From Hyperoplus lanceolatus (lineage: Eukaryota; Chordata; Actinopteri; Uranoscopiformes; Ammodytidae): DNA of 64,000 nt. This document shows positions 1-13,500 of the stretch, piece by piece (position 1 is the first letter of the stretch; each line of letters opens with the position of its first letter). Made by a program: the position numbers and the translations under genes. Below the pieces are notes generated by a model. That model was not told the origin of the DNA and ran no database searches. It saw nothing but the letters and a program-made list of their open reading frames with translations. Where the stretch lies: assembly GCA_026929865.2 (NCBI GenBank), contig CM049418.1, positions 12,349,501-12,413,500 on the forward strand, given 5' to 3'.

Positions 1-130
1 TGAATTCAACAATAGAAATTCGCCCTTCATCAGCATCAAAAAGTACGGACAGCCGTCGACAACACGGCAGTTTGCTTTCATGTCAAAGAAAATACCCAAG
101 CACACTGTTCAAGGTAGAGACTGCAAAAAT

Positions 131-173
131 GTCTTTGTTGCCATTCAAAAATGTTTTGAATGGCAACAAAGAC
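131..173. repeat. Perfect 20-bp inverted repeat with 3-base loop
   Basis: The arms GTCTTTGTTGCCATTCAAAA (131-150) and its exact complement (154-173) are separated by ATG. It would form a 20-bp hairpin in RNA or a small cruciform in DNA. No flanking target duplication or mobile-element end was seen. Confidence 0.9.
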
Positions 174-705
174 CTAAAACCAACCGTCCATTAGTCTGCC
201 TTGACACGCTTCTACTTTCCTATGCTGTGGGTGGCACTCTGTGGTTCCTATCTGTCCCTAATACTGTACAAATAGGTCACAGAAATGAAGTGTAATTTTT
301 TAAAGGGCACAATTAAATCAGAAAACAGCTAGGCACTGGCTGGCAGAATTTACCACAAAACAGCAGGAAATAGTGCATTTGTTGATGACTACTTTCTGAT
401 TTGGTTTGAGTATTTACAGCACCAGCAAGGATATATATAAAGCCTCATAGCACACATGCAATACATGTTATTAGATTAAATTAACAGAGGTTTGATCTTT
501 TCATGGGATTTTCTGGCATTAAGAAATGTTATGTTACCACCATGACGAATCCCTTTAATCCATTTAAAAATCCCTGATCTGCACGAATACCCATCACCTT
601 CTACCTTGCTTGCATGCCAAAATTTCAACCAAATTTCATGCTAAAATCTGTAATCCACTGTAGCTTTTTGGGGATGGCACACATATGGCCAAAATCACCC
701 AGGGC

Positions 706-706
<1 letters not shown>

Positions 707-746
<40 letters not shown>

Positions 747-753
747 TGTGTGT
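707..753. repeat. TG microsatellite
   Basis: About 23 TG units with a single interruption (TGGG). Confidence 0.95.
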
Positions 754-948
754 TGAGAAAAAAAAAGAGCATGTACTGTAATCGTAGAAAACCTGGGAGA
801 CAATTTAGTCCAACCGGTGTGTGTACTGTATATTCACGACTGTGCAAACTGTAGCCATGTGACAGGGGGAACACAGTCCAACCAACCATGACATATTCAC
901 TGATCTGCCCTCAGGAGCGGAAATGCACGGGCACGCTGTATACACATG

Positions 949-1100
<152 letters not shown>

Positions 1101-1587
1101 CTTTGTCAGCGGCTTACACTTATAGGAAGTAATGAGACAATCCACTGACCACATGGCCCTGGTTCCATAAGAGAAAGCTGACAGATAAATGGCCAAACTT
1201 AATTTGTTATATCCATTCAACTGGATGTCTATCAAGGTTGTACTTCATTGTTTTCTGTGCTTGCAAAAGCAATGGCCTCGCTTGCAAAAACAATGTTGAC
1301 CCACCACCCACGAGTGAAATGAACAAGGGAATAGGGATTTTTTTCCCTTTTCTTTGCCATTCATTCCTATCTTGTTTTCCACCATGCACAAATGTTGCAA
1401 ACAGACCATCATTAGTCCCCCAGCCCTCCCTCCAGTGCTCACAGTTTCCTGGTTATGGGTCAATTAAATATCGAAGACAGATGCAAACAATGAGCCATCA
1501 GTTCATTTCACTAGAAAGACAAAAGCACTATAGGAAAAGTGCCCTAAATAAAAACTAGAGATTACCGATATATATATATATATATAT

Positions 1588-1842
1588 TTTAACCTTTATT
1601 TATACAGGTAAATCCCATTGAGACCGAAGACTCTTTTACAAGGGAGACCTGTTTTCCTTTCCCACGTTACCATTCACACACACATTCATACACCGATAGC
1701 AGGCTAACTATCGACATTCACACGAGGCAAGGTGGGTGAAGTGTCTTGTCCAAGGACACAACAACCATGACACAGGTGGCAGGGCGGGGATCGAACCTCC
1801 AACCCTTTGATCATCAGCCGACCCGCTCTGCCACCTGAGCCA
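1588..1842 (-). mobile_element. tRNA-derived SINE with LINE-like 3' tail
   Basis: Read on the minus strand it begins TGGCTCAGGTGGCAGAGCGG, containing a tRNA A box (1831-1842). A B box GGTTCGATCCC follows (1787-1797). A central part with TTGGACAAGACACTTCACCC resembles the conserved central domain of fish V/Deu-type SINEs. The 3' end reads CTCCCTTGTAAAAGAG, then TCTCAATGGGATTTACCTG, ATAAATAAAGGTTAAAA. It abuts a TA microsatellite (1569-1586). The A and B boxes would be an internal Pol III promoter. It is not a tRNA gene: no cloverleaf 3' half follows. No target duplication was identified. Confidence 0.85.
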
Positions 1843-3924
1843 ATGCTCTTGTATGGTAAAAATTAAGATAAAATTACCAAAAATAGTTTATTGATAATAT
1901 ATAGAAACTGAACTTATCTTCGAAATACATCATTTGATATGTCGCCAATTCAACAAACTCTTAAATCAATTAAATAAACACAGGGTTGATTTTGCCATTT
2001 GAACTAATACTGATAGTGTAGGACTGCTAATGTGAGCTTACTCTAAATAGATCTGGCTCTGTGCCCTTTTCTGATTCCATGCCTTGCGTGTGAACGTGCA
2101 TTCTTGACACTTGAAAACGTGTGACCAAATCATCTTAACTGAAGGACAACTTAGTGTTCTAGTATTTTTTGAGCTTCAGTTTCCGGCCCAAACAGTGTAC
2201 ATTATCACTTTAAGGTGCGGTTAACTACAATTACAAGCATGCGTGCCTGAATACTCTTGTCGTATTATCTTCTAGGCCGAATGGTTGATTTGTAGACATG
2301 GGTTTTAACAGTAGTGATCATTTGACAATATGGTCCGACTTTTTTGGTGTCATAATTTTGAAACAAGCTTTCTTTGGTTGGCGAAGCTCTAAACAGCATA
2401 GTGTATAGCGGACACACATACTCTACGTGTTCTAACACTACACAGAACATATGCAGGAAACACTTCAAGCCATATGTGACATCACACTGAACCTCTGCTG
2501 CCCTTGACGACTGTAATTTAACGCCATATCCTGTAAATCTTTGAGCATGGTGATTCATAATGTAGGTATGTGTGGGTGGGAGGGGAAAAAGTAAAAGGTC
2601 ATTCATACATTTGCCTGCATAAATCATAGTAGCTGAATAAAACATTTGAAATTTTTAAATTGCAGATGAAGATTTCCCTCCCGGTGGCTGTTCAAATTAG
2701 TCGGCAGAGTTTTGAAATGTGCGGTGTTCCAAAATGAAGTGTCATCGTTTGACTTTTAAAGTGTGAAAGGGTGCATTCGTACCAAAACAGCCCATCACAA
2801 TTCCCTCAGACCACAAGCTTCAAATTTTTTATTTGAGCCTACCACTTCTGCATGCTATCACAATTTCCCCACAACACGCAACAAGATGCAATTAACATTA
2901 CTGTATACTGCAACATGCTGATGTCAGCAAACGTGACACTCCTTGCAGTGATGCTATTTATAGTGCCATTTAATTAATGCATAGGAGGTGTATGCACGTG
3001 ATGCATTTTTCAGCCTTTTTCCTTGGTCCACTGCAAGAATGTTATCGGGCATATCTTTACAAAAAGGACCTTTAGAGAAATCTCTAGGAACGTGTGCTTT
3101 TCTTAAAAAGGATGAGCTGGGAAGCCTGTTTGCCAGCTGTTTTTGAGTCCACCCATGGTGTTGTGTGCAGAGCTGTGATAGCGAGCAGATCCTATCTAGC
3201 AGTTAAGTCTCTGGCACATCCTCATAACTCGACAATGTGGCTTCATTACTGCCATCCACACTGATCCTCCAACTTCACCTCTCTTTCGCCTGCTGGCTTT
3301 CAAAGCAACACGTAGTGATACTGAAGAAGAGGGGACTGGTTCCAAATGTGATGTAACATAACCACTTCCCCCTCTTGATTTCTTCCTTTAGGTGTTTGGA
3401 ACATAGGCCTAGTTTAATGTCTAAACACCTGCTCATAGCCACAGAAAAAAAAAACAACGTGTGCAACTGAGTTAGTTCACAGGTGTTGCGTTCGCTGTCC
3501 TGGTTTTTCGCAATGACACGATATGCAAGTAATGCAAAACAGGACTGGACAGGGGTCAATTTGGAGACTGTAATTTCCTGTTGGAGATCTGTGGATGAGT
3601 GAGTGATACTGGGAAAGACGAGAGAAAGTGAAATTGTTCTTCCATGACATCTTTCTTTTGTTCCACCCTTCTCCGTTTCCCCTACGTGTCTTTGTGTCAA
3701 CGTAGCACGCTCACACACCCCGACATTTCCTCAAATCTTGACGACAAAATCTATGGTTTTGAACTGAAAAGCCCAAAAAAACAAATGAATCATGTGAGCT
3801 TTTCCTGATTTCCTCCCATTTGGTTAAAGTTTTTGCTCGTAATACGTTTTTGAAACAATAGCATGGTAATGGTACAAAGGAATGATGTGCGATGGAGCTT
3901 TCACCTGCATACCATTAAATATAC
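1843..3924. other. Non-coding stretch, nothing recognised
   Basis: Mixed-composition sequence with no gene, transposon end or repeat that I could identify. The 147-codon minus frame at 3275-3718 has no familiar motif. Confidence 0.6.
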
Positions 3925-3928
3925 TTAA

Positions 3929-4512
3929 AGAGGACCTATTATACTACTTTTCTGGTCTTAATTTCTTGTTTTACACTGCTATAGAGCAACCTGACACGAA
4001 TCACATCACAAAAAACTATGTAGATTTTCGGGAAGCTCTTTCTCTTATTTTGGCAATCCAGCACGTCCTGTCAACACTTGAGTGTGTGTGCTTCGGCCAT
4101 CTCCGCTCCCTCCGCCTGTGCTTCAGCCATCTCCGCTCCCCTCCCCCCCCCCTCCTGCAAACCCCACTCCGTTGTGATTGGTTACCTTCCTTCCGGAACG
4201 CGAACAGGGAAAGTGCAGACGCGAACAGGGAAGTGACAGCATTACTATACATGGAAAGATCCGCGTGGTGATGACACCAAGTTACATGCGACGTCACAAA
4301 GTTACAAAGCCTCAAACCGCTTTGAACACGTGACTTCTCGACTGGCTAGAATAGTGTCTAGTGCTCTGCATAGACACCCCAGACGGTCAGCAAGGAATAC
4401 GTCGAAATGCATGTAAGTCATTATTTGATAATTTAGTATGGTTAAGCATGACTATAAATCATCAAAACAACGTTTATAGGTCATAAAAGTCAAAAAGCAT
4501 CATAGGTCCTCT
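3929..4512. mobile_element. TTAA-flanked non-autonomous DNA transposon (MITE), copy A
   Basis: Terminal inverted repeats AGAGGACCTATTATACT and AGAGGACCTATGATGCT face inwards, and the element is flanked by TTAA on both sides (3925-3928, 4513-4516). A TTAA target is typical of piggyBac and Kolobok elements; the superfamily is inferred from that alone. There is no transposase frame; the open frame at 3882-4271 overruns the left end and is not a gene. A second copy lies at 20549-21876. Confidence 0.85.
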
Positions 4513-4516
4513 TTAA

Positions 4517-7500
4517 GATACTGTCTTAAAGAAACAGTAATCCATAAAAAATTATTCTGCACGAAAGAGGTGTCAGACTGTAATAAATGGGACTGTGTGT
4601 GTGTGTAACTGCACTTCTATCGATTTGAGCTTGAGAAGGTAACTGAGGTATATGCTTGGCCTCATTTTTAATAAAAGAAGCATTGTCAGTTTAAAGAGCA
4701 AGGTTGCATTTGGTGACAGTAAAAATACATCCTGATATTGGTGTCTCTCTCCTTGCTGTATTGAGTCACGTTGACTGTTGCGATTGACATCCCTTTCCCT
4801 GGTTCTTCACTTACATCAATGTGCAATCAGTGCCACATTTAATTCAAAGCATATTACTGTTAGTAGCCAGTGTCAGTAATGGTATGGAGCAGAGATAATA
4901 CAATGTTTGAGGCTTGGTTACACTCATCTTCCCTGTTAGGAACGTTTGCACGCACACATTATTTACACTCCGTGCTTAATCACACTTCACACAAAAGGCA
5001 TTAGGGAAAACCTTATGAAAGCCACAAAGCAATACATGTCAAGTTCATTCAAAATCAGCTGGCAGTATTTGAGACACATTTAGTATCGACTAAGGTGAAC
5101 GTTAAGTTATTTTTTAATGATGATTGGAGTACTAAAAAAATGATTGTTGTCACTGATGTGAATAAAATCAATGAAACAATTAAATCAATGAAAGCACAGT
5201 AGATGATAAGAATTCCCACATACAGTTTGTTTGCTTTCCTTATTGGCCAGAGGGTCTCCTGGCACGGCACGACATGTGCGATATGAATCAGCGTTGCATT
5301 ATTCAACGTGGTTAACATTATTGGGGATGCTACGAGAGCGGCTCGAAATACCACACAGATTTTGGGGATGGAGGGGGCTGTTGTTTTGAAAGGTTTTTTC
5401 TTATGTGAAGTTTAGTAGTTTGGGGGGAGTTGGATTCCCCTGTGTGCCCCGTGTCTGAGTCAGAGAGGAGTGAATGAGTGAGGGGATGAATAATGCAGGT
5501 AAGGATCCTATTGTTTGGTGAAGGCACCCCCCCCCCCCTCATGCACAGGAGACTTTGTGAAATATTGATTCACCACTTTAAAGTTGTTGTGTGGATGTTG
5601 CCTGGGCTTGTTGGATGTGAGTGGAGATTTTTCTTCTCCTTTTTTAAAATAGACTGAGGATCCCCCCCATACACCAGGCTCTGCTTTTGGCCACATTTTT
5701 GGCCCAAGCTTCCCTCCGCAACTTCAGAACAAAACAAAAACCACATTACGTCTGGACTGAGGCATTGAAAAATGTTCCGCCACAACCACTCTCTGTATAA
5801 CTGGACCGGGTTTAGTTGAACTGTTAACTGTTTCATGGTACAAAAGCCTGCCTCTAAGGAAACTATTTATTAAAATAAAATACAAAAGTGCAATCATTGC
5901 AACTGGGCAACGTTGATCCATCATATACACTAAATGTGATATGGTCAAAATATCCAAAATATCATCTTAATAGACCTTGTGGCATGATGACTCTCTCAGC
6001 CATTGTTTCTTAATTCAAGACTGAACTTCAAGAGCATTTTCAGCTATTCTTTTAATCACTTTCATAAAAAAAACAAGTTGACAATGTACATGTAATATTA
6101 CTCATTACACATAGCACCTTGGAAACTCCCAGCAGAGAAGCTACTGTGTTAGCCCTGAGTGAACTTGCACACCTCAGCCTTTGTCTAGTGGGATTACTTG
6201 TCTTTTGCTCTAGCGCCAATTGTGTGTGACAAAACAGCAGCTCCCTTCTTGCAAGTGTGCTTACGATCCTGCCCCCTGCTGGGTTAGCTAACTGCCAAGC
6301 ATGTCCCATGGGCACACGCTAAATGTCAAGTGGCCCAGATCTGTCCAGGGTGATAGAGCAAGGTAAAACAGAAGAGTCTTATGGAGAGGACAAGGTCAAA
6401 CAGTGGATGGTAGGGGGGGGGGGGGGACACAGCGATTTTGGAGCAACATTGTGAGAGTTTTTTGGGGTTAAAAAGGGCGGATCGTTAGGCCAGGAGGTGA
6501 AGAGAGCAGGAGTGATAGCGCTGCTGTAATGAAAGGGTATGAGAGAACCTGGCTGTCACCTCTGATCCTCTTCTTTTAACACACTCTGCTACACCTACTC
6601 GCTCTGAGCCTGTTCTCTGCATTCAGGCTATGTGTCTCTTCTTTGGTGAATGTTGCTTATTGTACACCATTTTTTAGTCTACAACGTTGGGAACTTTTAT
6701 TCAGACTGTTTTCCGAAATAGCAACTTGATAATGGCCCAACATGCATAGCTAGCTGTATAGCAGTCCATAAAGCATAATGTCTCACACTTTATCCTTTCG
6801 CTGTTACGCCTCCATTTTCTTTCTGAAACTCAATACCTTCCCTCCTACATGTCATCCTCATTCACGTCTGCCAATTCCTCCCACTCACCCTTTCCTCAGC
6901 GTATTGGAGAAATCAATGGCAACAGAAAACATTCACTATTGACATTCCAGCTCGCGACTTGCCGAGGGGAAGTGTCTGCTTTTGCTTTTCTTTTTCAGAG
7001 AGAGACAAACATTTTCATTGTCCCACAGCCAGCCGGGCCTTGTGTTTATGAAGTGCGAGGAAATTGCACAAAAATGTACATGGCCCCGCAGTAAAAAAAA
7101 AAAAAAAAAAACTTTTGGGAGAATATATTCAACAGATTCATATGTATTATAAAGCTGGGTTCCAGGAAATGAGTCTGACAGAAAAAGCACAGAGATGCCT
7201 ATGCCATACACAGTGGGCGTATTAATGTTTCATTGCACGGCTGTGTGTCGTATACTCTACTTTTCTTTCTCTCTTTGCATTTTTTCTCTCACTCCATGTG
7301 TCTTCCTTCACTTTCTCAGCGAAGAGAAGAAAAACATGCCTCATGAATTACTTAACTATTCCAAAGGCAAAACGAAGCCACAGAAGCTTGTGATCTGCAA
7401 CACTGCCTTTTTAGTTGTGGGAATTCCAATTGTTTTACGTATGGGTTACCCCTTATGGGATACGATCTCTTATATGATCCCTTTGGCGGTTAATTTTAGC

Positions 7501-10500
7501 CATGATAATGGTGTCTACAGCTGGAGAAGTGCAGTTGAAATAGGGTTGTTAAGTACATGCATAGCAATAGGCATTCCTCTTTCAAGCAATATGTAAAGCC
7601 ATAATGTTTTAATTAAATGTCTAATGGCTGTTTGTCATCAAGGTCAGGGCTTTTTTTTATTGTACAGCAATTTGACAAATGTTTCGGAATGAATGTTCAT
7701 GTATGGCACTATAGAAATGACAATTTATGTGAAATAAATCGCTTTCTGCGAGGCAGGATTGTAGCAGGAGTGAGCTGTGGGAGCTTGGGACTTTATATAA
7801 AAGCATGGAAGCTGAATGTATTGTATATGGTTGACAATCATCAAAGACAGCCTAGGTTTGCGATATTTTTTTTTTCCCCACACCCCTTTTATTTCTTTCT
7901 CAACTTTATAAATACAAGAGTGATCTAGCCTTGGATTGTAGATTAAAAAAAAAACTTCAGAATAAAGTGGTGACTTGAATCATGCAGCTCAAAAAGAAGT
8001 TAAGGTTTGTTCAAGGCTGATAGACAGATGACATGGAGTCACACAGCCTTCAAAGACATGTGGAGAGTATTATATCCTTGGATAATGAATGGCAGGAAAG
8101 CAAACGGCAATTTATGTTTGTTGAATGTGTCAATGCCAGTTTGCTGGAGCCAGAGTAGAGCCACTTTTTATTTCTTATATATTTGTACCAAATTGCTTTT
8201 TAGAGAAGCCCAGCTTGTTATAACTAAAAACACATAACAAGAACACTATTGCATTATTTATTCCCCTTATGGGTCAACCCAGACATTGTATGGTCAATGT
8301 TAAACACATTCTAACTCCCCTCCTTTTACTGTTTTTGCAAGAAGTAAAAAAAAAAAACTGTTAAAAATTCTCAAAATCCTCAGTGAGTGGAAATATCCAG
8401 TGTGTGGTTTGAGCATGGGTGTGCCGGGTCCACATCTGTGGTCTTTCAGCACGTCAGAAATGACTGCATCAGCATCCAGTACTCTCCCAATCCCCCGATA
8501 GAGTGCAAGCGTCTTATTGTTTTCACCATGACCGCGACTGTACGATGCTGTAGCTTTGAATATGTCAAACGTTCAATCTGTCAATTGCCCGATACCAAAG
8601 TGGGTTCTAGAGAATAAACCTGACAATTTTAAGTCACATCTGCCAACAATTTGTGTCCAGCGTGCTGTTTTCCCAGGACTTCAGTTTTTCTGTTTGTCAT
8701 CCTGTATCTGTTTAAAGTAGGAACAAAGCATGAGAAAACTGTTTTTGTGGGCTCTCGCAGAGTGTGCAATTTCATGCAAATCAGTATTTTTCTGAGGAAG
8801 TTCAAGCTTCTACTTAACTGAACTACACACGCTGGGAGAAACCATCTTGGATAGGATCAAATCGTGAGCCCTGTCTGAACTATGGTATGAGACAGGTTAA
8901 CTCTGCTCTAGTCATGTAATGGTCATTCATGTCGCATAAATTAGACTTATTTTGCACTTGTCATGCTTATCACGCCACCCTTTCAACTTGTTTGATATAC
9001 AAAATATTCTGGTAGATCTGCTCTAGATTAATAAGAGATAAAGTACTGGCAAAACAATATGAAGCGATATTCCACTCATGGTTACGTCCCTGCTTGTATA
9101 GACAGAAGTTGTCAACAGGGAACTTGGGAGAGAGAGCCTGTAGATTGTTTGGCTTTAAACTTTCCAGAAAATTGCTTTTAAGATAGGAGAGGGTTCCTGG
9201 AAATCTGGCGGAAAAATTGACAAGCGTGGTTTGTGTGGTTTTGCCCGAAAAAGAACCCAAAAGATCTCAATCCTATATACGTAGCAGACTCTAAAAGATA
9301 TTTGCATTGAACATCTTATTCCTGATAAAATGTTTCGATAAAAGTTGTTACCTTTTTGTGTCATCTGTAACTGATTGGTTTTCTAGCGTGGTGTTTGAGG
9401 GAAAACATTTTGCATGACTTCCTCTACACTGTGGTTCCACATGCCTCAAAGGAGCAAAGGACCATGGGAGATTGCTGCTTAGTGTAACAAACAGATGTGT
9501 CGTAAGCTGTGTGTGTGTGTATGTGTCATTAACTTCAAGCGTGGCCCCTCTGCCCGCCTCTGTCCTGTGGCATGTAAATGTGCATCCCTGCCCCATCTAA
9601 GTGTGTGTTTTCTTGTTCTGTTCTACAGGACGTACATGCCCCGGAAAAAAAAAAACAACTGCAGCAGGGTTGTGTCAACCATCTGTGCAAGTCATTCCTT
9701 ATGGGGGCAACATCACAACATATAAGCTCATTAAATCAGCACTTGCAAGGGTATTTTCAGTAATCTTTGTGGCGGAACTCATTTTAGGACAGGTTTGCAT
9801 AAATTACCCTTTGAGTGACCCCCAAAGCTATGTTGTAAGGATTTTTTAAATGATTTAACATTAATCTGCCTAAGGCTGATGTTGCTAATCTTGAGTTCAG
9901 GCAAACATATAGAGAAAAGCAGTTTGAATATATAGCTCCTCACGGAAGTTTATTGGGCAGTTTGGTGGAAAACAACCACATTATTAATAATTTATTTCAT
10001 ATTATCAATGGATAGGAATACATATGTGTATTGCTTATGGTGACTCAGGCCTACAGAGCCTTTTAGACCCTAACTGTTTTGATTTTCTCATGACCAGGGC
10101 AATACAACTCACCAGCAAAACGGAACACTGCACGCTACCTGGCCAGCACCAAACAGCAGACTAGTTAGCAACTAGCTGTTGAACATAGTGGAGCATTCAA
10201 ATGATTAAACCACAAACATAGCAATTCAGAAGATGGAGGAGACCAAAACCAAGACAAAAAGAAAGTATTGAATAAGAGAGGATTGGACAACTTCAAATGT
10301 TTTTCTTTGTATTAAAATAAGAAACAGTTTTGTAATGAATTCACAGGACGATGAATGATGCATCCGATGTTCAAGTCCATTGAGTTGACATATAGGTAAG
10401 AGACCCTCTAACCTATAAATATATGTTCAACCACAGGAGAGGTTATTCTCCAATTTAGGCGGAGAATAATTTAGACTTTGCCCCTCGATATACTAAGTGC

Positions 10501-13500
10501 CTTATTAAAAAAAGGAAAACGACATCAACATTTGACATTTAATCATTTTGCCGGATTGGAGTGCACTAAGATTGCCCAATTATTCACAAAACCACTCACT
10601 GGTTTGAAACTTTCAAATTCTCACACGCAGTTTCTAACACGCTTTTAGGTTTTGCCCTGTATCCAGCCAACATATCTCAACCATAATCCAAAAACCAGGC
10701 CAACAAGCTACAAACAACACCATTTTGTACACCCACTCAGTGAGACCTTTAGGTTTTGCTCAATGTTGCGACCTTTCACTAAATGAAGAGTGAGCTGCGG
10801 GTCGCTAGAAAAAAGTATTTAAGATTTCATGTGGCTTTTGAGAGCTTTTTCCATCTGATTCATCTGACAGACCTTAATGCTTACTAAGAGCAAAAGGCTG
10901 CATTGTTCAGAGGTCCTGCTTGGTAAAAGTAAAAAAAAAACACTTATACAGATGTAGAAATGAAGAACAAGAATCAGAGAGAATGAAATATACATGAAGG
11001 GAAGTGGATGCTGCGGTTTGCCTTTTTTATATGAAAAGCTCTCAACATGATTAATTGGGAATTTAGAGGCCGGTCATGAAGCATATATAGAAAGCTATTT
11101 TACGCAATGGGATAACAGAACACCGTTATGTTTCCCTGACCTTCTAAAGTGAAATCAAATAGAAATATAAATTATACCTGTCAATTTTATATTAATTTTT
11201 TTTTCTTCTGGGATAATCATGCAGCCCAGATTTAAAATATAAGCAAGGTTGATGCGTTTAAAGAGACATGACTCTGTTATTTTAAATAATGAATTGAAAT
11301 TCAAATTAACTCTGCATGAGGGACCTCCTTATACAACATTTAAAAAAAACATACGGAGACACACACACTTGCCACATGTACAAGCTGTATGCGAAAAAAT
11401 GGATGGGGAGATGCATTATTCAAGACATGCGATGGAAAACAGGTGTTGGTATACTGCGAGGGCTCGGAGACCTATAACCTCTTTACCGACGTGTCAACTG
11501 TGCCACACATGTGCAGCTCGTAAAATAACGCAGGCACAGAGTTAGAACCACAAATGTAATGGTTTGGATTTGTGTTGATACCTGACCACACACACATGAA
11601 CAATTGAGCCCAGAACAGCCCACACAACCTGTCTGTGTGTCAGTGTGGCTACCTGATCTGTGTTTGACCTTAAAAAACTTTTCTCTCTTTGAAGCGCTGA
11701 GGTGGGTAATGTTCCAGACAGTAAACTTTTCCTGGATGGCTATCCACATGGTATCCTCAAACCACCTATTTGGACTAGTTTTGTGTGATTGTGTGTGTGT
11801 GTGGCATGGACTTTAGGCTGGAATATGGTGAAATGAGCAGTCCAATTTTATTCTTTATCCGTCTGCCTATAGCATTTTTAAAGGTGCTCCGAGGAACTTT
11901 CAGTGTTTGTTAATTCTTGCACTCCCTTTTGACTCCCAAAAGCTGTGGTGTTTTTACTGCCCAAGCTGTTGTTCCAGGGTGAGCGTACCCATGACAAAGG
12001 CATTAGGAACAACTATGTTGAAATAGCATTCTTTGCAACAATGGTCTTGTTTGCTGTTACATGTAATCTATGATCATCAAAGGAACAATTAAACTGTTTC
12101 AGGAATATTGAAAAAGTTCCTCCTAACACCTTTAAGGTTATGTTCAATGTTACTATTGTTGGAAATATCATAATAGTGTTGGACCAAACAAATACAATCC
12201 ACTTTCATGAAGATGCAGATCTCAATTTTTTTTTTTTTTTTTTTTTTTTGTGAGTATGTGAGGCCAAATACTGGTAAACTCATTTTAAAGTCTTAAATGA
12301 ACAAGTTACCAAAACCACATTTTACTGTACGTTTTGAGGCGATTTTCTTCAGTCTAGGTCGTGAGTCTTGCTCATTAACCTCGTTACACTTTGAACTGGT
12401 CCTATGGGAGCCCTGAGCCATCTATGAGTCACCAGCCGGTCTACTAATAACTCTCTGTGTCACAGAGAGAAATCCCAAAGAGAAGCCAGCCATCTTGGAA
12501 GCGACATCACTCAGTTAAGCTCTGACATTTGAGAAGGATAAGTCCACTCCCCGAGGACCCTTCATATGTCGGAGTCACCACATGACACACCAGTATGTAC
12601 ACCACCCCTTGCTATTAAGCCAAATACTTTAGTCATGCTTTAAAGTTAATCAGCATATTACATAAATTGCATTAATTTCCCAAAAATGTAACGATGACGC
12701 TTCCATCTGCTGCCGTGCATACACATGATTCTATCACATGTATACATTCCTAAGTTTTGTCAAAACTATGCTTGCTGAATTCCTCATGTGCTATTTACTT
12801 TGGGCTAAAGGTGAATGAGTAATTGAAAGTGAATTATTACCGGAGGAGAGAGGACAGATTTGACTTTTACTAAATGCAAATGAAGTTGGGCGTTCATTAG
12901 GGGATTGCGCTGAGCCACTCGAATGAGGAGAGGGGGAACAAGGAGCAACAGAGTGCACAGGAGCCACCCATTTTATTAATTGTGTTGGTTCTAGCGGTTG
13001 CCCTTTGGAAAAAGTCAGTGGACTTAATTAAATTAGCGCACACGCTCGGAGGAGGGAGCAGTAAGAAATATCCCTATAAAAACAGTGTCTCGAAAGCCCT
13101 CAGTCCCTTAACTAGTGAGCATGAGAGCCACAAGGAAAAAGCGTCCTCTGAGTCTTTCACTTACTACTATACTATCTAGGTTTAGCAAGACTTCACATAT
13201 AGGGGTGGTTAGGTGGGATGGTACAGGTATATGTGCTTGTATGTTTTAAAAAAAAAATATTGCTATGTTTCATCCGTGTAGTTTTATGGGTGATTAAACG
13301 CCCTTAGAAATTAGCACTATAGCTAAACATGCTGTGATGTGTTGTTCGAGTTATTACTGTATGTGGTAGCATCTGTCCCGTTTAAAATAAAAATGAAATA
13401 AAAATTAAAAGAATAGCTTTGGAAAACAGCAAAACTGCAGTCTTTTATACGGACGCGTGTTTTGGTGCGTGTGGGGTTTGGTAAACAGCAGTTGCCGATC

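Noticed and set aside
1787-1842. tRNA-like A and B boxes on the minus strand
   Set aside because: They belong to a SINE: no tRNA 3' half, and the sequence continues into a LINE-like tail.
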